Assembly (NCBI RefSeq): GCF_040654195.1
Contig: NZ_JBFAHM010000003.1
Coordinates: forward strand, 496,001 to 560,000
Length of the DNA stretch: 64,000 bases
Source of the DNA: Hamadaea sp013361475
GTDB lineage: Bacteria > Actinomycetota > Actinomycetes > Mycobacteriales > Micromonosporaceae
Direction: 5' to 3'
Shown: positions 17,556 to 26,295 of the stretch, piece by piece
How the letters are laid out: each line of letters starts with the position of its first letter
How positions within the stretch are numbered: the first letter of the stretch is position 1
Program-made: the position numbers and the translations under genes
Notes under the pieces: generated by a model
The model's input: only the letters and a program-made list of their open reading frames with translations
What the model was told of the DNA's origin: nothing
Databases searched by the model: none

Positions 17556-17835
17556 GCGCCCATCTCCTCATACGTAGGTTGCAGCGCACCAGGGGATGTG
17601 CTGCCCCAGGTGTCTGAGGGGACGGTAGTAGCAAGAAACGCCGTCGTGAAGGCTGCTCAACATCAGTTCGATAACAACCCCGTCACGGAAGGGCCCACCG
17701 CCGCAACCTTCTGACGTGCTGTAAGCTGCCCGGCCAAGCCGCCTTGGGACAGTTGTTTCTCCTGTTACTCGTGTGAAACACCGGAAGACTTGCGTCCAAG
17801 ATCAGGGAGTGCGCAAAAGCGGGGAAACGGGCTTG

Positions 17836-17841
17836 TAGGGT
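17836..17841 (+). promoter_or_regulatory. -10-like TAGGGT, leaderless tldD promoter
   Basis: TAGGGT is six bases before the tldD ATG, with no Shine-Dalgarno between. The rest of the 17556-17847 gap shows no further clear structure. Confidence 0.5.
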
Positions 17842-17847
17842 CGGCAC

Positions 17848-19284
17848 ATGTCGCATTTCGACGTCGCCACCGCGGCAGTGCAAGCCGCCCTCGACGCCGG
17901 TGCCCGATACGCGGACGCCCGTGTGATGCACCGACGCACGGAATCCATGAACGCGCGCAACGGCGAGATAGAGGATCTCACGCAGGCAGAAGACGCCGGC
18001 ATCGGGGTACGCGCCCTGGTCGGCAGCGGTTGGGGCTTCTACGCGGTGCCCGACTTGAGTACCGCGGGCGCCCGGCTGGCCGGGCAGACCGCCGCTCGCA
18101 TCGCCGCGGCGAGCGCCCAGGTTCCCGGGCCGCCGCTCGACCTCGTCCGGTCGCCGGCCACCACCGCATCGTGGGCGTCCGCCTGCGAAGTCGATCCGTT
18201 GGGCGTACCCCTGGGGGAGAAGGGCGAGCTGCTGACCACGGCGACTCGCCTGATGACCGAGCACGGCGCGGACCTGGCGGAGGGCATCTACCAGGTGTGG
18301 GACACCCGCAAGTGGTTCGTGTCGAGCGAGGGCCACCGGATCGACCAGCACATCCGCGAGTGTGGCGGAGGCATCTCCGCCACGGTCGTGGGCGAGCACG
18401 AGACCCAGCGCCGGTCCTACCCCTCCTATCGCGGCCAGTACGGGACCCGTGGCTGGGAGCTGGTCCGGGAGCTGGATCTGACCGCCCACGCGGCCCGGAT
18501 CGCGGAGGAGGCGCGAGCGCTGCTCACCGCACCGGCCTGCCCGGCCGGCGAGACGACGCTGATCCTCGGCGGCGAGCAGATGTGCCTGCAGATCCACGAG
18601 TCGGTCGGGCACGCCATCGAGCTGGACCGCATCCTGGGCTGGGAGGCCGCCTTCGCGGGCACCTCCTGGCTGGACCTGAGCAAGCTCGGCTCGTTGCGGT
18701 ACGGGTCCGAGCTGATGAACATCACGATCGACCCCACCATCCCGGGCGCGCTCGGTTCGTTCGGCTTCGACGACGAGGGCACCCCGGCGCAGGCCCGCGA
18801 CGCCGTCCGGAACGGCACGTGGGTGGGCGTTCTCGCCGGTCGCGACTCTGCCGCGGTGGCAGGTCTCGACTACGGCGGCAGCGTCCGATCCGACGGCTGG
18901 GCGCGCCTGCCGATGGTCCGGATGACCAACGTCGGCCTCGAACCCGGCCCGCACACGCTGGAGGAGATCATCGCCGCCACCGACGACGGGATCTTCATGG
19001 ACTTCAACCGGTCGTGGTCGATCGACGACAAGCGGCTCAACTTCCAGTTCGGCTGCGAGATCGGCTACGAGGTGAAGAACGGCAAGCTCGGCAGGATGCT
19101 GCGCAACCCGACCTACACCGGCATCGGCCCGCGGTTCTGGCAGTCCATGGACATGCTTTCCAACGAGATCGTCGCCTGGGGCACGCCCAACTGCGGCAAG
19201 GGACAACCCGGCCAGATCGGCCACACCGGGCATCCGGCGGCGCCGGCCCGGTTCCAGAACGTCCGCGTGGGGGTCACGGCATGA
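17848..19284 (+). CDS. tldD: TldD-type metalloprotease subunit
   Basis: 478-residue member of the TldD/PmbA family. The active heterodimer degrades unfolded or modified peptides (microcin maturation and CcdA turnover in E. coli). TldD is the catalytic subunit and the zinc motif HESVGH (HExxxH) is present near residue 250; the late glycine-rich GQPGQIGHTGHP region and a cysteine in TPNCGKGQPGQ are as in the family. tldE follows with a 4-bp ATGA overlap, so equimolar expression is expected. No peptide substrate gene is evident nearby. Confidence 0.92.
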   Translation: MSHFDVATAAVQAALDAGARYADARVMHRRTESMNARNGEIEDLTQAEDAGIGVRALVGSGWGFYAVPDLSTAGARLAGQTAARIAAASAQVPGPPLDLVRSPATTASWASACEVDPLGVPLGEKGELLTTATRLMTEHGADLAEGIYQVWDTRKWFVSSEGHRIDQHIRECGGGISATVVGEHETQRRSYPSYRGQYGTRGWELVRELDLTAHAARIAEEARALLTAPACPAGETTLILGGEQMCLQIHESVGHAIELDRILGWEAAFAGTSWLDLSKLGSLRYGSELMNITIDPTIPGALGSFGFDDEGTPAQARDAVRNGTWVGVLAGRDSAAVAGLDYGGSVRSDGWARLPMVRMTNVGLEPGPHTLEEIIAATDDGIFMDFNRSWSIDDKRLNFQFGCEIGYEVKNGKLGRMLRNPTYTGIGPRFWQSMDMLSNEIVAWGTPNCGKGQPGQIGHTGHPAAPARFQNVRVGVTA

Positions 19285-20618
19285 GCGCATCTCTCGCTGA
19301 TCTCGCACACCAGGCTCTCGACTTGGTACGCACAGCGGCGCCGACCGCCGAGGCGGCCGTCTCGGTGGACCGCACCGAACAGTGGCTGACCCGGTTCGCG
19401 ACCTCCTTCATCCACCAGAACGTCGCCGACGAGACCACCTCGGTGACGCTGACCGTGCACGTCGACGGGCGTACCACCGTCGCGTCGACGACGCTCACCG
19501 GCGACGAGGGTCTGAAGTCGCTGGTCGAGCGGACGGTCGGCGCGACCCGGCTCGCCCCGCTCGACGCGGCCTGGCCCGGTCTCGTTCCCGCGACGCCGGT
19601 GGCTGGAACGGGCACGGTCGACCCGTCCGTGCTCGCCGCCACGCCGGCCGACCGGGCCGCGATCGTGCAGGCGTTCGTCCAGGCGGCGGGTGGTCTGGAG
19701 ACCGCCGGATACTGCCGCACCAAGCACTGGACAGGGGCGTACGCGAACTCGGCCGGGCAGCTCGTCGAGGGCGCGGCCACCTCGGCGGACTTCGACGGGA
19801 TCGCCCGGAACAACGGCGCCGACTCGGCCGCGCGCATCGCGTCGACTCGGCTGTCCGATCTGGACGGGGCGGCGCTCGGCGACCGGGTCGGCCGCAACGC
19901 CCTCGCCCTCGCCTCGGCGATCGAGCTCCCGGCCGGGGAGTACGAGGTCGTGCTGATGCCGGAGGCGGTCGCCGACATCCTGACGAACTTCGCGTTCTAC
20001 GGGTTCAACGGCAAGCAGCACAACGAGGGCCGGTCCTTCGCCCGGCTCGGCGAGGCGCAGTTCGACCCGGCGATCACGCTCGCCGACGACCCCGTCACGC
20101 CCGGCAACATCGGCCAGCCCTACGACGGCGAAGGCACTCCGCGCCGCGTACTGACGCTGGTGGACGGGGGCACCACGGCGGCGGTCGCGCACGATCGGCG
20201 TACCGCGGTGAAGGCGGGCGCCGCCAGCACCGGGCACTACAGCGAAGGCGGCTGGGGGCCGATGACGGAGAACCTCGTCCTCTCCCCCGGTTCGACGTCG
20301 CTGCCGGACCTGATCCGGGGCGTACGCCGGGGGCTGCTGGTCACCGACTTCTGGTACACCCGGGTGCTGGACCCACGGCAGATGACGCTGACCGGGCTCA
20401 CTCGCAACGGGGTGTGGCTGATCGAGGACGGCGAGATCGGTACGCCGGTGCAGAACTTCCGGTTCACCCAGGCGTACCCGCAGGCGCTGGCCCCCGGCCG
20501 GGTGCTGGGCGTGGGCGACGTCGCGGTCGCCCAGCCCTCGCGATGGGGCCTGGGCTCGTGGACCGGCCCCGCACTACGGCTCGCCTCGTGGAACTTCACC
20601 GGCACCGCCTCGGGCTGA
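19281..20618 (+). CDS. tldE: TldE/PmbA-type non-catalytic subunit
   Basis: 445 residues, the partner of TldD. It belongs to the same family but has no HExxxH motif, as expected for the non-catalytic subunit. Family features are the N-terminal LVRTAAPTAEAAVSVDR region, LPAGEYEVVLMPEAVADIL and a C-terminal ending SWNFTGTASG. ATG 19281 overlaps the tldD stop. The gene is followed within 12 bp by a long palindrome (family C) and then by the convergent dacB. Confidence 0.88.
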   Translation: MSASLADLAHQALDLVRTAAPTAEAAVSVDRTEQWLTRFATSFIHQNVADETTSVTLTVHVDGRTTVASTTLTGDEGLKSLVERTVGATRLAPLDAAWPGLVPATPVAGTGTVDPSVLAATPADRAAIVQAFVQAAGGLETAGYCRTKHWTGAYANSAGQLVEGAATSADFDGIARNNGADSAARIASTRLSDLDGAALGDRVGRNALALASAIELPAGEYEVVLMPEAVADILTNFAFYGFNGKQHNEGRSFARLGEAQFDPAITLADDPVTPGNIGQPYDGEGTPRRVLTLVDGGTTAAVAHDRRTAVKAGAASTGHYSEGGWGPMTENLVLSPGSTSLPDLIRGVRRGLLVTDFWYTRVLDPRQMTLTGLTRNGVWLIEDGEIGTPVQNFRFTQAYPQALAPGRVLGVGDVAVAQPSRWGLGSWTGPALRLASWNFTGTASG

Positions 20619-20629
20619 CCCTTCGTTGT

Positions 20630-20700
20630 GATCATTGCGCCAGCCATGCTGGATACTCGGGCATTTCGGCGCCCGAAACAGCATGGCTGGCGCAATGATC
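20630..20700. repeat. Dispersed palindrome family C, copy 1
   Basis: 22-bp perfect arms at 20630-20651 and 20679-20700 (beginning GATCATTGCGCCAGCC) enclose a 27-base loop that itself folds (TCGGGC 20657-20662 with GCCCGA 20671-20676). It occupies almost the whole tldE-dacB convergent gap. A second copy with the loop in the opposite orientation lies at 63214. Confidence 0.85.
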
Positions 20701-20709
20701 AGGCGGGAA

Positions 20710-22308
20710 TCAGCAGAGCACCGGCTTCAGCCAGGAGCACTCGAGGTCGGCCGGGGCGTCGTCGTCCGAGGAGGACGGCGCGACGGTCGACGGAGCCAAG
20801 CGAGCGGCGGCTGTGGCCGTGCTGTTCCAGGACGCCAGCGCGACCGCGATCGAGTCCTCGATCGGCTTCACCGTCGAGGCGAGGTAGTTGTTCTCGATCA
20901 CGGAGAAGACGAGCTGACGGCCGTCGGCCGTGGTCACGTAGCCGGAGAGCGCGCTGACGCCGGTGAGGCTGCCCGTCTTGGCGTGCACGTTGTTCGCCGC
21001 CGCAGTGTTCCGCATCCGGCTGCGGAGGGTGCCGCCGGTGAAGCGGTCGGCGTTGCCGGCGATCGGCAACGCGTTGTACCAGGCCGTGTACCAGGGCTTC
21101 GACCGGACCGCGATGAGCAGGTCGGTCAGCTCGTACGCCGGGATCATGTCCCACCGCGTGAGGCCCGAACCGTCGGACTGCCGGAAGGTGGCGCCGTCCA
21201 TCCCCTGCGAGACCACAAAGGACTTGATCGCGGCGAGCCCGGCCGACCAGGTTCCCTTCCCGGCGACCTTCTGCCCGATCGCCTTGGTCAGCGCCTCGGC
21301 GTGCCCGTTGTTGGACAGCTTCAGGAACGGCACCATCAGCTCGGCCAGCGTCATCGACTGGTGCGCCGCCAGCACCGACGCCGACGCCGGGGTCGCGACC
21401 CCCAGCCGCGTACGCCCGAGGACGGTGATCCCGTGCGCCTTGAGCGCGGACCGGAAGACCGACGCGGCGAGCCCGGTCGGCTCCCAGACGGCGATCCACT
21501 CCACGGTGTCCGAGCCGCCCACCGGGATGTTTCCGTCGATGACGATGTCGTTGTTCCCGTGCTCCCGCGATACGCCGAGCGTGTCGGTGCCGCCGGAGGC
21601 CACAGTGGTCCCGTTGTTGACGATCCGCACGTAGTCCGTCGGCGGCGTCACCGTCACGACCGGCTTGTCGCCCGCGGCCGCGCCGGGTGAGACCGTGACG
21701 ACGACGTTGCCGTTGTCGTAGTCGGTGTCGGGCGCGATCGTCAGCGCGGAAGCCTGCTGAGAGTAATAGGAGTACTCGTCGTCGGCGGCCCAGCCGGTGC
21801 CGAGGCGTACGTCGTCGAAGTAGGTGTCGTCGGCGACCAGGTCACCGGTGACGACCTTGACGCCGCTGGCCGCGATGTCCGCCGCGAGCTTGTCGTAGTC
21901 GGCCGCCAGCGAGGTCGGGTCGCCGTTGCCGCGGAGGTAGACGTCGCCGAGCAGAACCGAGCCGGCGCGCGTGCCCGGCGAGAGGACGTCGGTGGTGAAC
22001 CGGTAGTCCGGGCCGAGGATCTCCATCGCGGCGGTCGACGTCAGCAACTTGGTATTCGAAGCGGGCAGCAACCGCTTGTCGCCCATGCGGTTGTACAGCG
22101 TTTCCCCGGTCTGCGCGTCCCGCACGACAGTGGCGGCGAAACTGCCGTTGAGCCGCGCGTCGGCGAGGATCGAGTCGAGCCGCTGCACCAATTGCGACAG
22201 TGCCGGATCGGTGGTGGGCTCGGCGGTTGCGGCTCCACCGGCGAGCACGCCCGCCAGCAGCACCACGGCGAGAGGGGTGGCAATGTGACGTCGTAACATG
22301 CGGCTCAT
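20710..22308 (-). CDS. dacB: D-alanyl-D-alanine carboxypeptidase/endopeptidase (PBP4, family S13)
   Basis: Exported low-molecular-mass penicillin-binding protein that trims peptidoglycan stem peptides. 532 residues from ATG 22308 (ATG 22299 also possible), with a signal peptide ending near AGGAATA. The three serine beta-lactamase/DD-peptidase motifs are present: SNTK (S84 nucleophile, K87), SNN, and KTGSLTG. The large insert between the first two motifs is typical of family S13. The C-terminal ~25 residues are acidic and end with two cysteines. No Shine-Dalgarno is strong; AAGAAG lies 13 bases upstream. Divergent from sdhC. Confidence 0.9.
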   Translation of the reverse strand: MSRMLRRHIATPLAVVLLAGVLAGGAATAEPTTDPALSQLVQRLDSILADARLNGSFAATVVRDAQTGETLYNRMGDKRLLPASNTKLLTSTAAMEILGPDYRFTTDVLSPGTRAGSVLLGDVYLRGNGDPTSLAADYDKLAADIAASGVKVVTGDLVADDTYFDDVRLGTGWAADDEYSYYSQQASALTIAPDTDYDNGNVVVTVSPGAAAGDKPVVTVTPPTDYVRIVNNGTTVASGGTDTLGVSREHGNNDIVIDGNIPVGGSDTVEWIAVWEPTGLAASVFRSALKAHGITVLGRTRLGVATPASASVLAAHQSMTLAELMVPFLKLSNNGHAEALTKAIGQKVAGKGTWSAGLAAIKSFVVSQGMDGATFRQSDGSGLTRWDMIPAYELTDLLIAVRSKPWYTAWYNALPIAGNADRFTGGTLRSRMRNTAAANNVHAKTGSLTGVSALSGYVTTADGRQLVFSVIENNYLASTVKPIEDSIAVALASWNSTATAAARLAPSTVAPSSSDDDAPADLECSWLKPVLC

Positions 22309-22498
22309 GCTGACGTGAAACTTCTTTTCACACAAGGCCCCGAGAAGGCGTGCGATCTGGACCCGTGCCTCTCCCACCAATATCCACTTCTCGGGCGTAA
22401 CCTAAGCCACGTTCACTAGAGCTGCGTCGCCGGGGAGCCTCTCGGGCGAGCCGCCAGAAGTTCCGTCAGTACATCCGGGAAGAGCGCTGGAGCGACAA
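22309..22498. promoter_or_regulatory. Divergent control region between dacB and sdhC
   Basis: Contains a short dyad GTGAAA/TTTTCAC next to the dacB start (around 22315-22331) and a wider inverted repeat CCCGAGAAG (22339-22347) / CTTCTCGGG (22387-22395) with a 39-base spacer. Both are visible; their roles are unknown. No clear -35/-10 pair could be assigned. Confidence 0.35.
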
Positions 22499-23308
22499 AT
22501 GACAACGACGGCAACGAGGCCGATCGGTGCGCGTCCGCGCGCGGCGATCGACGCCAAGACGTTGCGTACGGACAAGTGGTGGATCGCACCACTGTTGACC
22601 GTGATCGGCCTGACCGCATGGGTGGCCTACGCGACCGTGCGTGTCTTCATGCACAAGTACTTCTGGGTCGAGGACTACCACTACCTCACCCCGTTCTACT
22701 CGCCCTGCGTCACCGAGCGGTGTGCCGACGCCGGAGCCGCCGAGTTCGGCGCGATCCTGCCCAGCTGGTGGATCATCCCGGACGCCGCGTTCAGCCTGCC
22801 CTTCCTGCTGCTGTTCCGGTTGACCTGCTACTACTACCGCAAGGCGTACTACCGCAGCTTCTGGATGTCGCCGCCGGCGTGCGCGGTCCCGGACGGTCAC
22901 AAGACCTACTCCGGTGAGACCCGCTTCCCGCTGATCTTCCAGAACGCCCACCGCTACGCCTTCTACGCCGCCGGGCTGATCTCGCTCATCAACACCTGGG
23001 ACGCGATCAAGGCGATGCACTCGCCGGGCGGCTTCGGCCTGGGGCTGGGCAACATCATCCTGTGGATCAACGTGCTGTTCCTGTGGGCGTACACGCTGTC
23101 GTGCCACTCCTGCCGCCACATCGTCGGCGGCCGGCTCAAGCACTTCTCGCAGCACCCGGTCCGGTATCGCTTCTGGACCTTCGTCTCGAAGCTGAACACC
23201 CGCCACATGGGTCTGGCCTGGACGACCCTCGCCACGCTGGCGATCACCGACTTCTACGTCATGGCCGTCTCCGCCGGCTGGTTCAACGACCTGCGATTCA
23301 TTGGGTGA
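22499..23308 (+). CDS. sdhC: Succinate dehydrogenase membrane anchor (cytochrome b type)
   Basis: 269-residue membrane subunit that links the succinate dehydrogenase catalytic dimer to menaquinone. Five to six hydrophobic segments alternate with His-bearing loops (MHKYFWVEDYH, AHRYAFYAAG, CHSCRHIVGG), candidate heme b ligands. It matches the single-subunit anchor of the actinobacterial Sdh1 complex (Rv0247c-0249c type, from memory) rather than the two-gene SdhC/SdhD. The ATG start has GGAGCGAC upstream. First gene of sdhCAB. Confidence 0.85.
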   Translation: MTTTATRPIGARPRAAIDAKTLRTDKWWIAPLLTVIGLTAWVAYATVRVFMHKYFWVEDYHYLTPFYSPCVTERCADAGAAEFGAILPSWWIIPDAAFSLPFLLLFRLTCYYYRKAYYRSFWMSPPACAVPDGHKTYSGETRFPLIFQNAHRYAFYAAGLISLINTWDAIKAMHSPGGFGLGLGNIILWINVLFLWAYTLSCHSCRHIVGGRLKHFSQHPVRYRFWTFVSKLNTRHMGLAWTTLATLAITDFYVMAVSAGWFNDLRFIG

Positions 23309-23312
23309 CATC

Positions 23313-25196
23313 GTGGAAAACATCGAAAAGCACCAGTACGACGTCGTCGTGATCGGCGCCGGGGGCGCCGGTCTGCGCGCCGCGATCGAGGCCCGCCTGG
23401 CGGGCAAGAAGACCGCGATCATCTCCAAGTCGCTGTTCGGCAAGGCGCACACGGTCATGGCCGAGGGCGGCGCGGCCGCCGCCATGGGCAATGTGAACAG
23501 CAACGACAACTGGATGGTCCACTTCCGCGACACGATGCGGGGCGGCAAGTTCCTCAACAACTTCCGGATGGCCGAGCTCCACGCCAAGGAGGCGCCGGAC
23601 CGGATCTGGGAGCTGGAGACCTACGGCGCGCTGTTCGACCGCACCAAGGACGGCAAGATCAGCCAGCGCAACTTCGGCGGCCACGAGTACCCGCGGCTGG
23701 CCCACGTCGGCGACCGCACCGGCCTGGAGCTGATCCGGACGCTGCAGCAGAAGATCGTGTCGCTCCAGCAGGAGGACAAGAAGGAGTTCGGCGACTACGA
23801 GGCCCGCATCCGGGTCTTCGCCGAGACCACCATCACCGAGCTGCTGCTCGACGACTCCGACGGCACCTCCCGGGTGGCCGGCGCGTTCGGCTACTACCGC
23901 GAGAGCGGCGGCTTCATCCTCTTCGAGGCGCCCGCGATCGTGCTCGCGACCGGTGGTGTGGGCAAGTCCTACAAGGTCACCAGCAACTCGTGGGAGTACA
24001 CCGGCGACGGGCACGCGCTGGCTCTGCGGACCGGCGCGACGCTGATCAACATGGAGTTCCTCCAGTTCCACCCGACCGGCATGGTGTGGCCGCCCTCCGT
24101 CAAGGGCATCCTGGTCACCGAGTCGGTCCGCGGCGACGGCGGCATCCTGAAGAACAGCGACGGCAAGCGGTTCATGTTCGACTACGTCCCCGACGTCTTC
24201 CGCAAGCAGTACGCGGAGACGCCCGAGGAGGCCGACCGCTGGTACACCGACCCGGACAACAACCGGCGCCCGCCGGAGCTGCTGCCCCGCGACGAGGTGG
24301 CCCGGGCGATCAACTCCGAGGTGAAGGCCGGCCGCGGCACGAAGGCGGGCGGCGTCTACCTGGACATCGCCTCCCGGCTCCCGGCGGCGGCGATCCTCAA
24401 GAAGCTGCCGTCGATGTACCACCAGTTCAAGGAGCTGGCCGACGTCGACATCACCAAGGAGCCCATGGAGGTCGGCCCGACCTGCCACTACGTGATGGGC
24501 GGCGTCGAGGTCGACCCGGACACGCAGGCCACCAGGGTCGCCGGCCTGTACGCCGCGGGCGAGGTGTCCGGCGGGATGCACGGCTCGAACCGGCTCGGCG
24601 GCAACTCCCTGTCCGACCTCCTCGTCTTCGGCAAGCGCGCCGGCGAGTTCGCGGCCGCGTACACGGATGAGCTGGGCAAGCGCCCCGCGGTCCAGCCGGG
24701 CGCCCTCGAAGCCGCCGTGGACACGGCCCTGGCGCCCTTGCAGCGCGAGGGTGGCGAGAACCCCTATTCGCTGCACCACGAGCTGCAGCAGGTGATGGGC
24801 GACCTGGTCGGCATCATCCGGCGGCAGGGCGAGCTGCAGGAGTCCCTGGGCCGGCTCGCCGAGCTGCGCGAGCGGGTGGCCAAGGTCGGCGCGACCGGCG
24901 GCCGCAAGTACAACCCGGGCTGGCACCTCGCCCTCGACCTGCGCAACATGCTGCTCGTCTCGGAGTGCACCGCGAAGGCGGCGCTGGAGCGCGAGGAGTC
25001 GCGCGGCGGGCACACCCGGGAGGACTTCCCGAAGATGGACCCGAAGTGGCGGCAGATCAACCTGGTCTGCTCCGTCTCGGCGTCCGGCGACGTCGACCTG
25101 GTCCACCAGCCCGTCCCGACGATGCGCCCGGAGCTGCTCGCCCTCTTCGAGCAGTCCGAGCTGGCCAAGTACATGACGGAGGAAGAGCTCGCATGA
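23313..25196 (+). CDS. sdhA: Succinate dehydrogenase flavoprotein subunit
   Basis: Oxidises succinate to fumarate with covalently bound FAD. 627 residues from GTG 23313 (VENIEKHQYD), which has GGGTGA six bases upstream; a TTG at 23301 overlapping sdhC is less likely. The FAD fold starts VVVIGAGGAGL; H46 in KAHTVMAEGG is the covalent flavin histidine. The substrate site motifs FHPTG, RGDGGIL and GSNRLGGNSL are all present. sdhB follows with an ATGA overlap. Confidence 0.95.
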   Translation: MENIEKHQYDVVVIGAGGAGLRAAIEARLAGKKTAIISKSLFGKAHTVMAEGGAAAAMGNVNSNDNWMVHFRDTMRGGKFLNNFRMAELHAKEAPDRIWELETYGALFDRTKDGKISQRNFGGHEYPRLAHVGDRTGLELIRTLQQKIVSLQQEDKKEFGDYEARIRVFAETTITELLLDDSDGTSRVAGAFGYYRESGGFILFEAPAIVLATGGVGKSYKVTSNSWEYTGDGHALALRTGATLINMEFLQFHPTGMVWPPSVKGILVTESVRGDGGILKNSDGKRFMFDYVPDVFRKQYAETPEEADRWYTDPDNNRRPPELLPRDEVARAINSEVKAGRGTKAGGVYLDIASRLPAAAILKKLPSMYHQFKELADVDITKEPMEVGPTCHYVMGGVEVDPDTQATRVAGLYAAGEVSGGMHGSNRLGGNSLSDLLVFGKRAGEFAAAYTDELGKRPAVQPGALEAAVDTALAPLQREGGENPYSLHHELQQVMGDLVGIIRRQGELQESLGRLAELRERVAKVGATGGRKYNPGWHLALDLRNMLLVSECTAKAALEREESRGGHTREDFPKMDPKWRQINLVCSVSASGDVDLVHQPVPTMRPELLALFEQSELAKYMTEEELA

Positions 25197-26197
25197 CTGT
25201 CAGGCAGTTCAAGGTGTGGCGTGGCGACTCGGCCGGCGGCCAGCTCGTCAACTACGACGTCGACGTGAACGAGGGCGAGGTCGTCCTCGACGTCATCCAC
25301 CGGCTGCAGGCCACCCAGGAACCGGACCTGGCCTGCCGGTGGAACTGCAAGGCGGGCAAGTGCGGCTCCTGCTCGATGGAGATCGACGGCATGCCGCGGC
25401 TCGCCTGCATGACGCGGATGTCGACGTTCGAGGAGGACGAGACGGTCACGATCACGCCGCTGCGGACCTTCCCGGTCATCCGCGACCTGGTCACCGACGT
25501 CACCTTCAACTACGTCAAGGCTCGCGAGACCCCCGCGTTCGCCCCGCCGAAGGACGTGGCCCCCGGCGACTACCGGATGCAGCAGGTCGACGTCGACCGC
25601 TCGCAGGAGTTCCGCAAGTGCATCGAGTGCTTCCTCTGCCAGAACACCTGCCACGTGGTACGCGACCACGAGGAGAACAAGACGGCGTTCAGCGGGCCGC
25701 GGTTCTTCATCCGGGCCGCCGAGCTGGACATGCACCCGCTCGACGCGCGCACGGACCGCAAGGAGTACGCCCAGAAGGAGCAGGGCCTGGGCTACTGCAA
25801 CATCACCAAGTGCTGCACCGAGGTATGCCCGGAGCACATCAAGATCACTGACAACGCGATCATCCCCATGAAGGAGCGCGTGGTCGACCGGCGGTACGAT
25901 CCGCTGGTCCGCCTGGGTCGAAAGATCCTGCGGAGAGATCAGCTAGAGCAGGAGGCAGTAGCGGTGACAACCTTGCACCAGGCGAGCTCGACGCCCCAGC
26001 CCGACGGGGCGGCCCCGATCAACTGGCACCGGGAGCTGACGCCGCCGATGGGCGCGGACGTGGACGAGAAGGGCCATCTGCCCCTCAACGAGCTGCTCTC
26101 GGACCGGGTCGGCGCCAACTCGCCGTTCGGTGACGACGTGCAGTTCCCGGTCGACCCGACCAAGCTCAACTACTACAACCCCGAGCAGAAGCACTGA
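25193..26197 (+). CDS. sdhB: Succinate dehydrogenase iron-sulfur subunit with long C-terminal extension
   Basis: Passes electrons from FAD to quinone through three clusters. [2Fe-2S] ligands C48, C52, C57, C60 (with C72), then CIECFLCQNTC and CNITKCCTEVCP for the [4Fe-4S] and [3Fe-4S] clusters. ATG 25193 overlaps the sdhA stop and has GGAGGAAGAGC upstream. At 334 residues it is ~80 longer than the usual ~250: after MKERVVDRRYDPL comes an unclassified hydrophilic tail (SSTPQPDGAAP; SPFGDDVQFPVDPTK) ending NPEQKH. The tail is in frame with normal codon use, so it is probably translated; its function is unknown. Confidence 0.93.
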   Translation: MTVRQFKVWRGDSAGGQLVNYDVDVNEGEVVLDVIHRLQATQEPDLACRWNCKAGKCGSCSMEIDGMPRLACMTRMSTFEEDETVTITPLRTFPVIRDLVTDVTFNYVKARETPAFAPPKDVAPGDYRMQQVDVDRSQEFRKCIECFLCQNTCHVVRDHEENKTAFSGPRFFIRAAELDMHPLDARTDRKEYAQKEQGLGYCNITKCCTEVCPEHIKITDNAIIPMKERVVDRRYDPLVRLGRKILRRDQLEQEAVAVTTLHQASSTPQPDGAAPINWHRELTPPMGADVDEKGHLPLNELLSDRVGANSPFGDDVQFPVDPTKLNYYNPEQKH

Positions 26198-26222
26198 TCT
26201 GCCTCGGTTCTCGCATTGACCC

Positions 26223-26257
26223 ATCGCTGGGACGGTTGTCACAACCGTCCCAGCGAT
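26223..26257 (+). terminator. Intrinsic terminator of sdhCAB
   Basis: 16-bp perfect stem: ATCGCTGGGACGGTTG (26223-26238) pairs with CAACCGTCCCAGCGAT (26242-26257) around a 3-base loop, 25 bp after the sdhB stop and followed by TTG. Confidence 0.85.
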
Positions 26258-26262
26258 TTGCG

Positions 26263-26281
26263 AGGTAAGGCTTGCCTTAGT
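26263..26281. promoter_or_regulatory. DtxR/IdeR-type iron box
   Basis: AGGTAAGGCTTGCCTTA (26263-26279) matches 14 of 17 positions of the DtxR/IdeR core AGGTTAGSCTAACCTWA as I recall it and contains a perfect dyad TAAGGC-TT-GCCTTA. A -10-like TAGGCT (26282-26287) follows directly, 8 bases before the GTG of the permease gene. Iron-loaded repressor here would block the promoter, giving uptake under iron starvation. Confidence 0.75.
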
Positions 26282-26295
26282 TAGGCTCGCCCCTC

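Noticed and set aside
17790..20618. A 942-codon plus-strand frame apparently fusing a long N-terminus to TldE
   Set aside because: The first part is an out-of-frame reading of tldD; the real tldE starts at 19281 with an ATGA overlap.
20619..20709. Insertion-sequence remnant or attachment site at the family C palindrome
   Set aside because: No transposase fragment, target duplication or tRNA is adjacent; only the palindrome itself can be supported.
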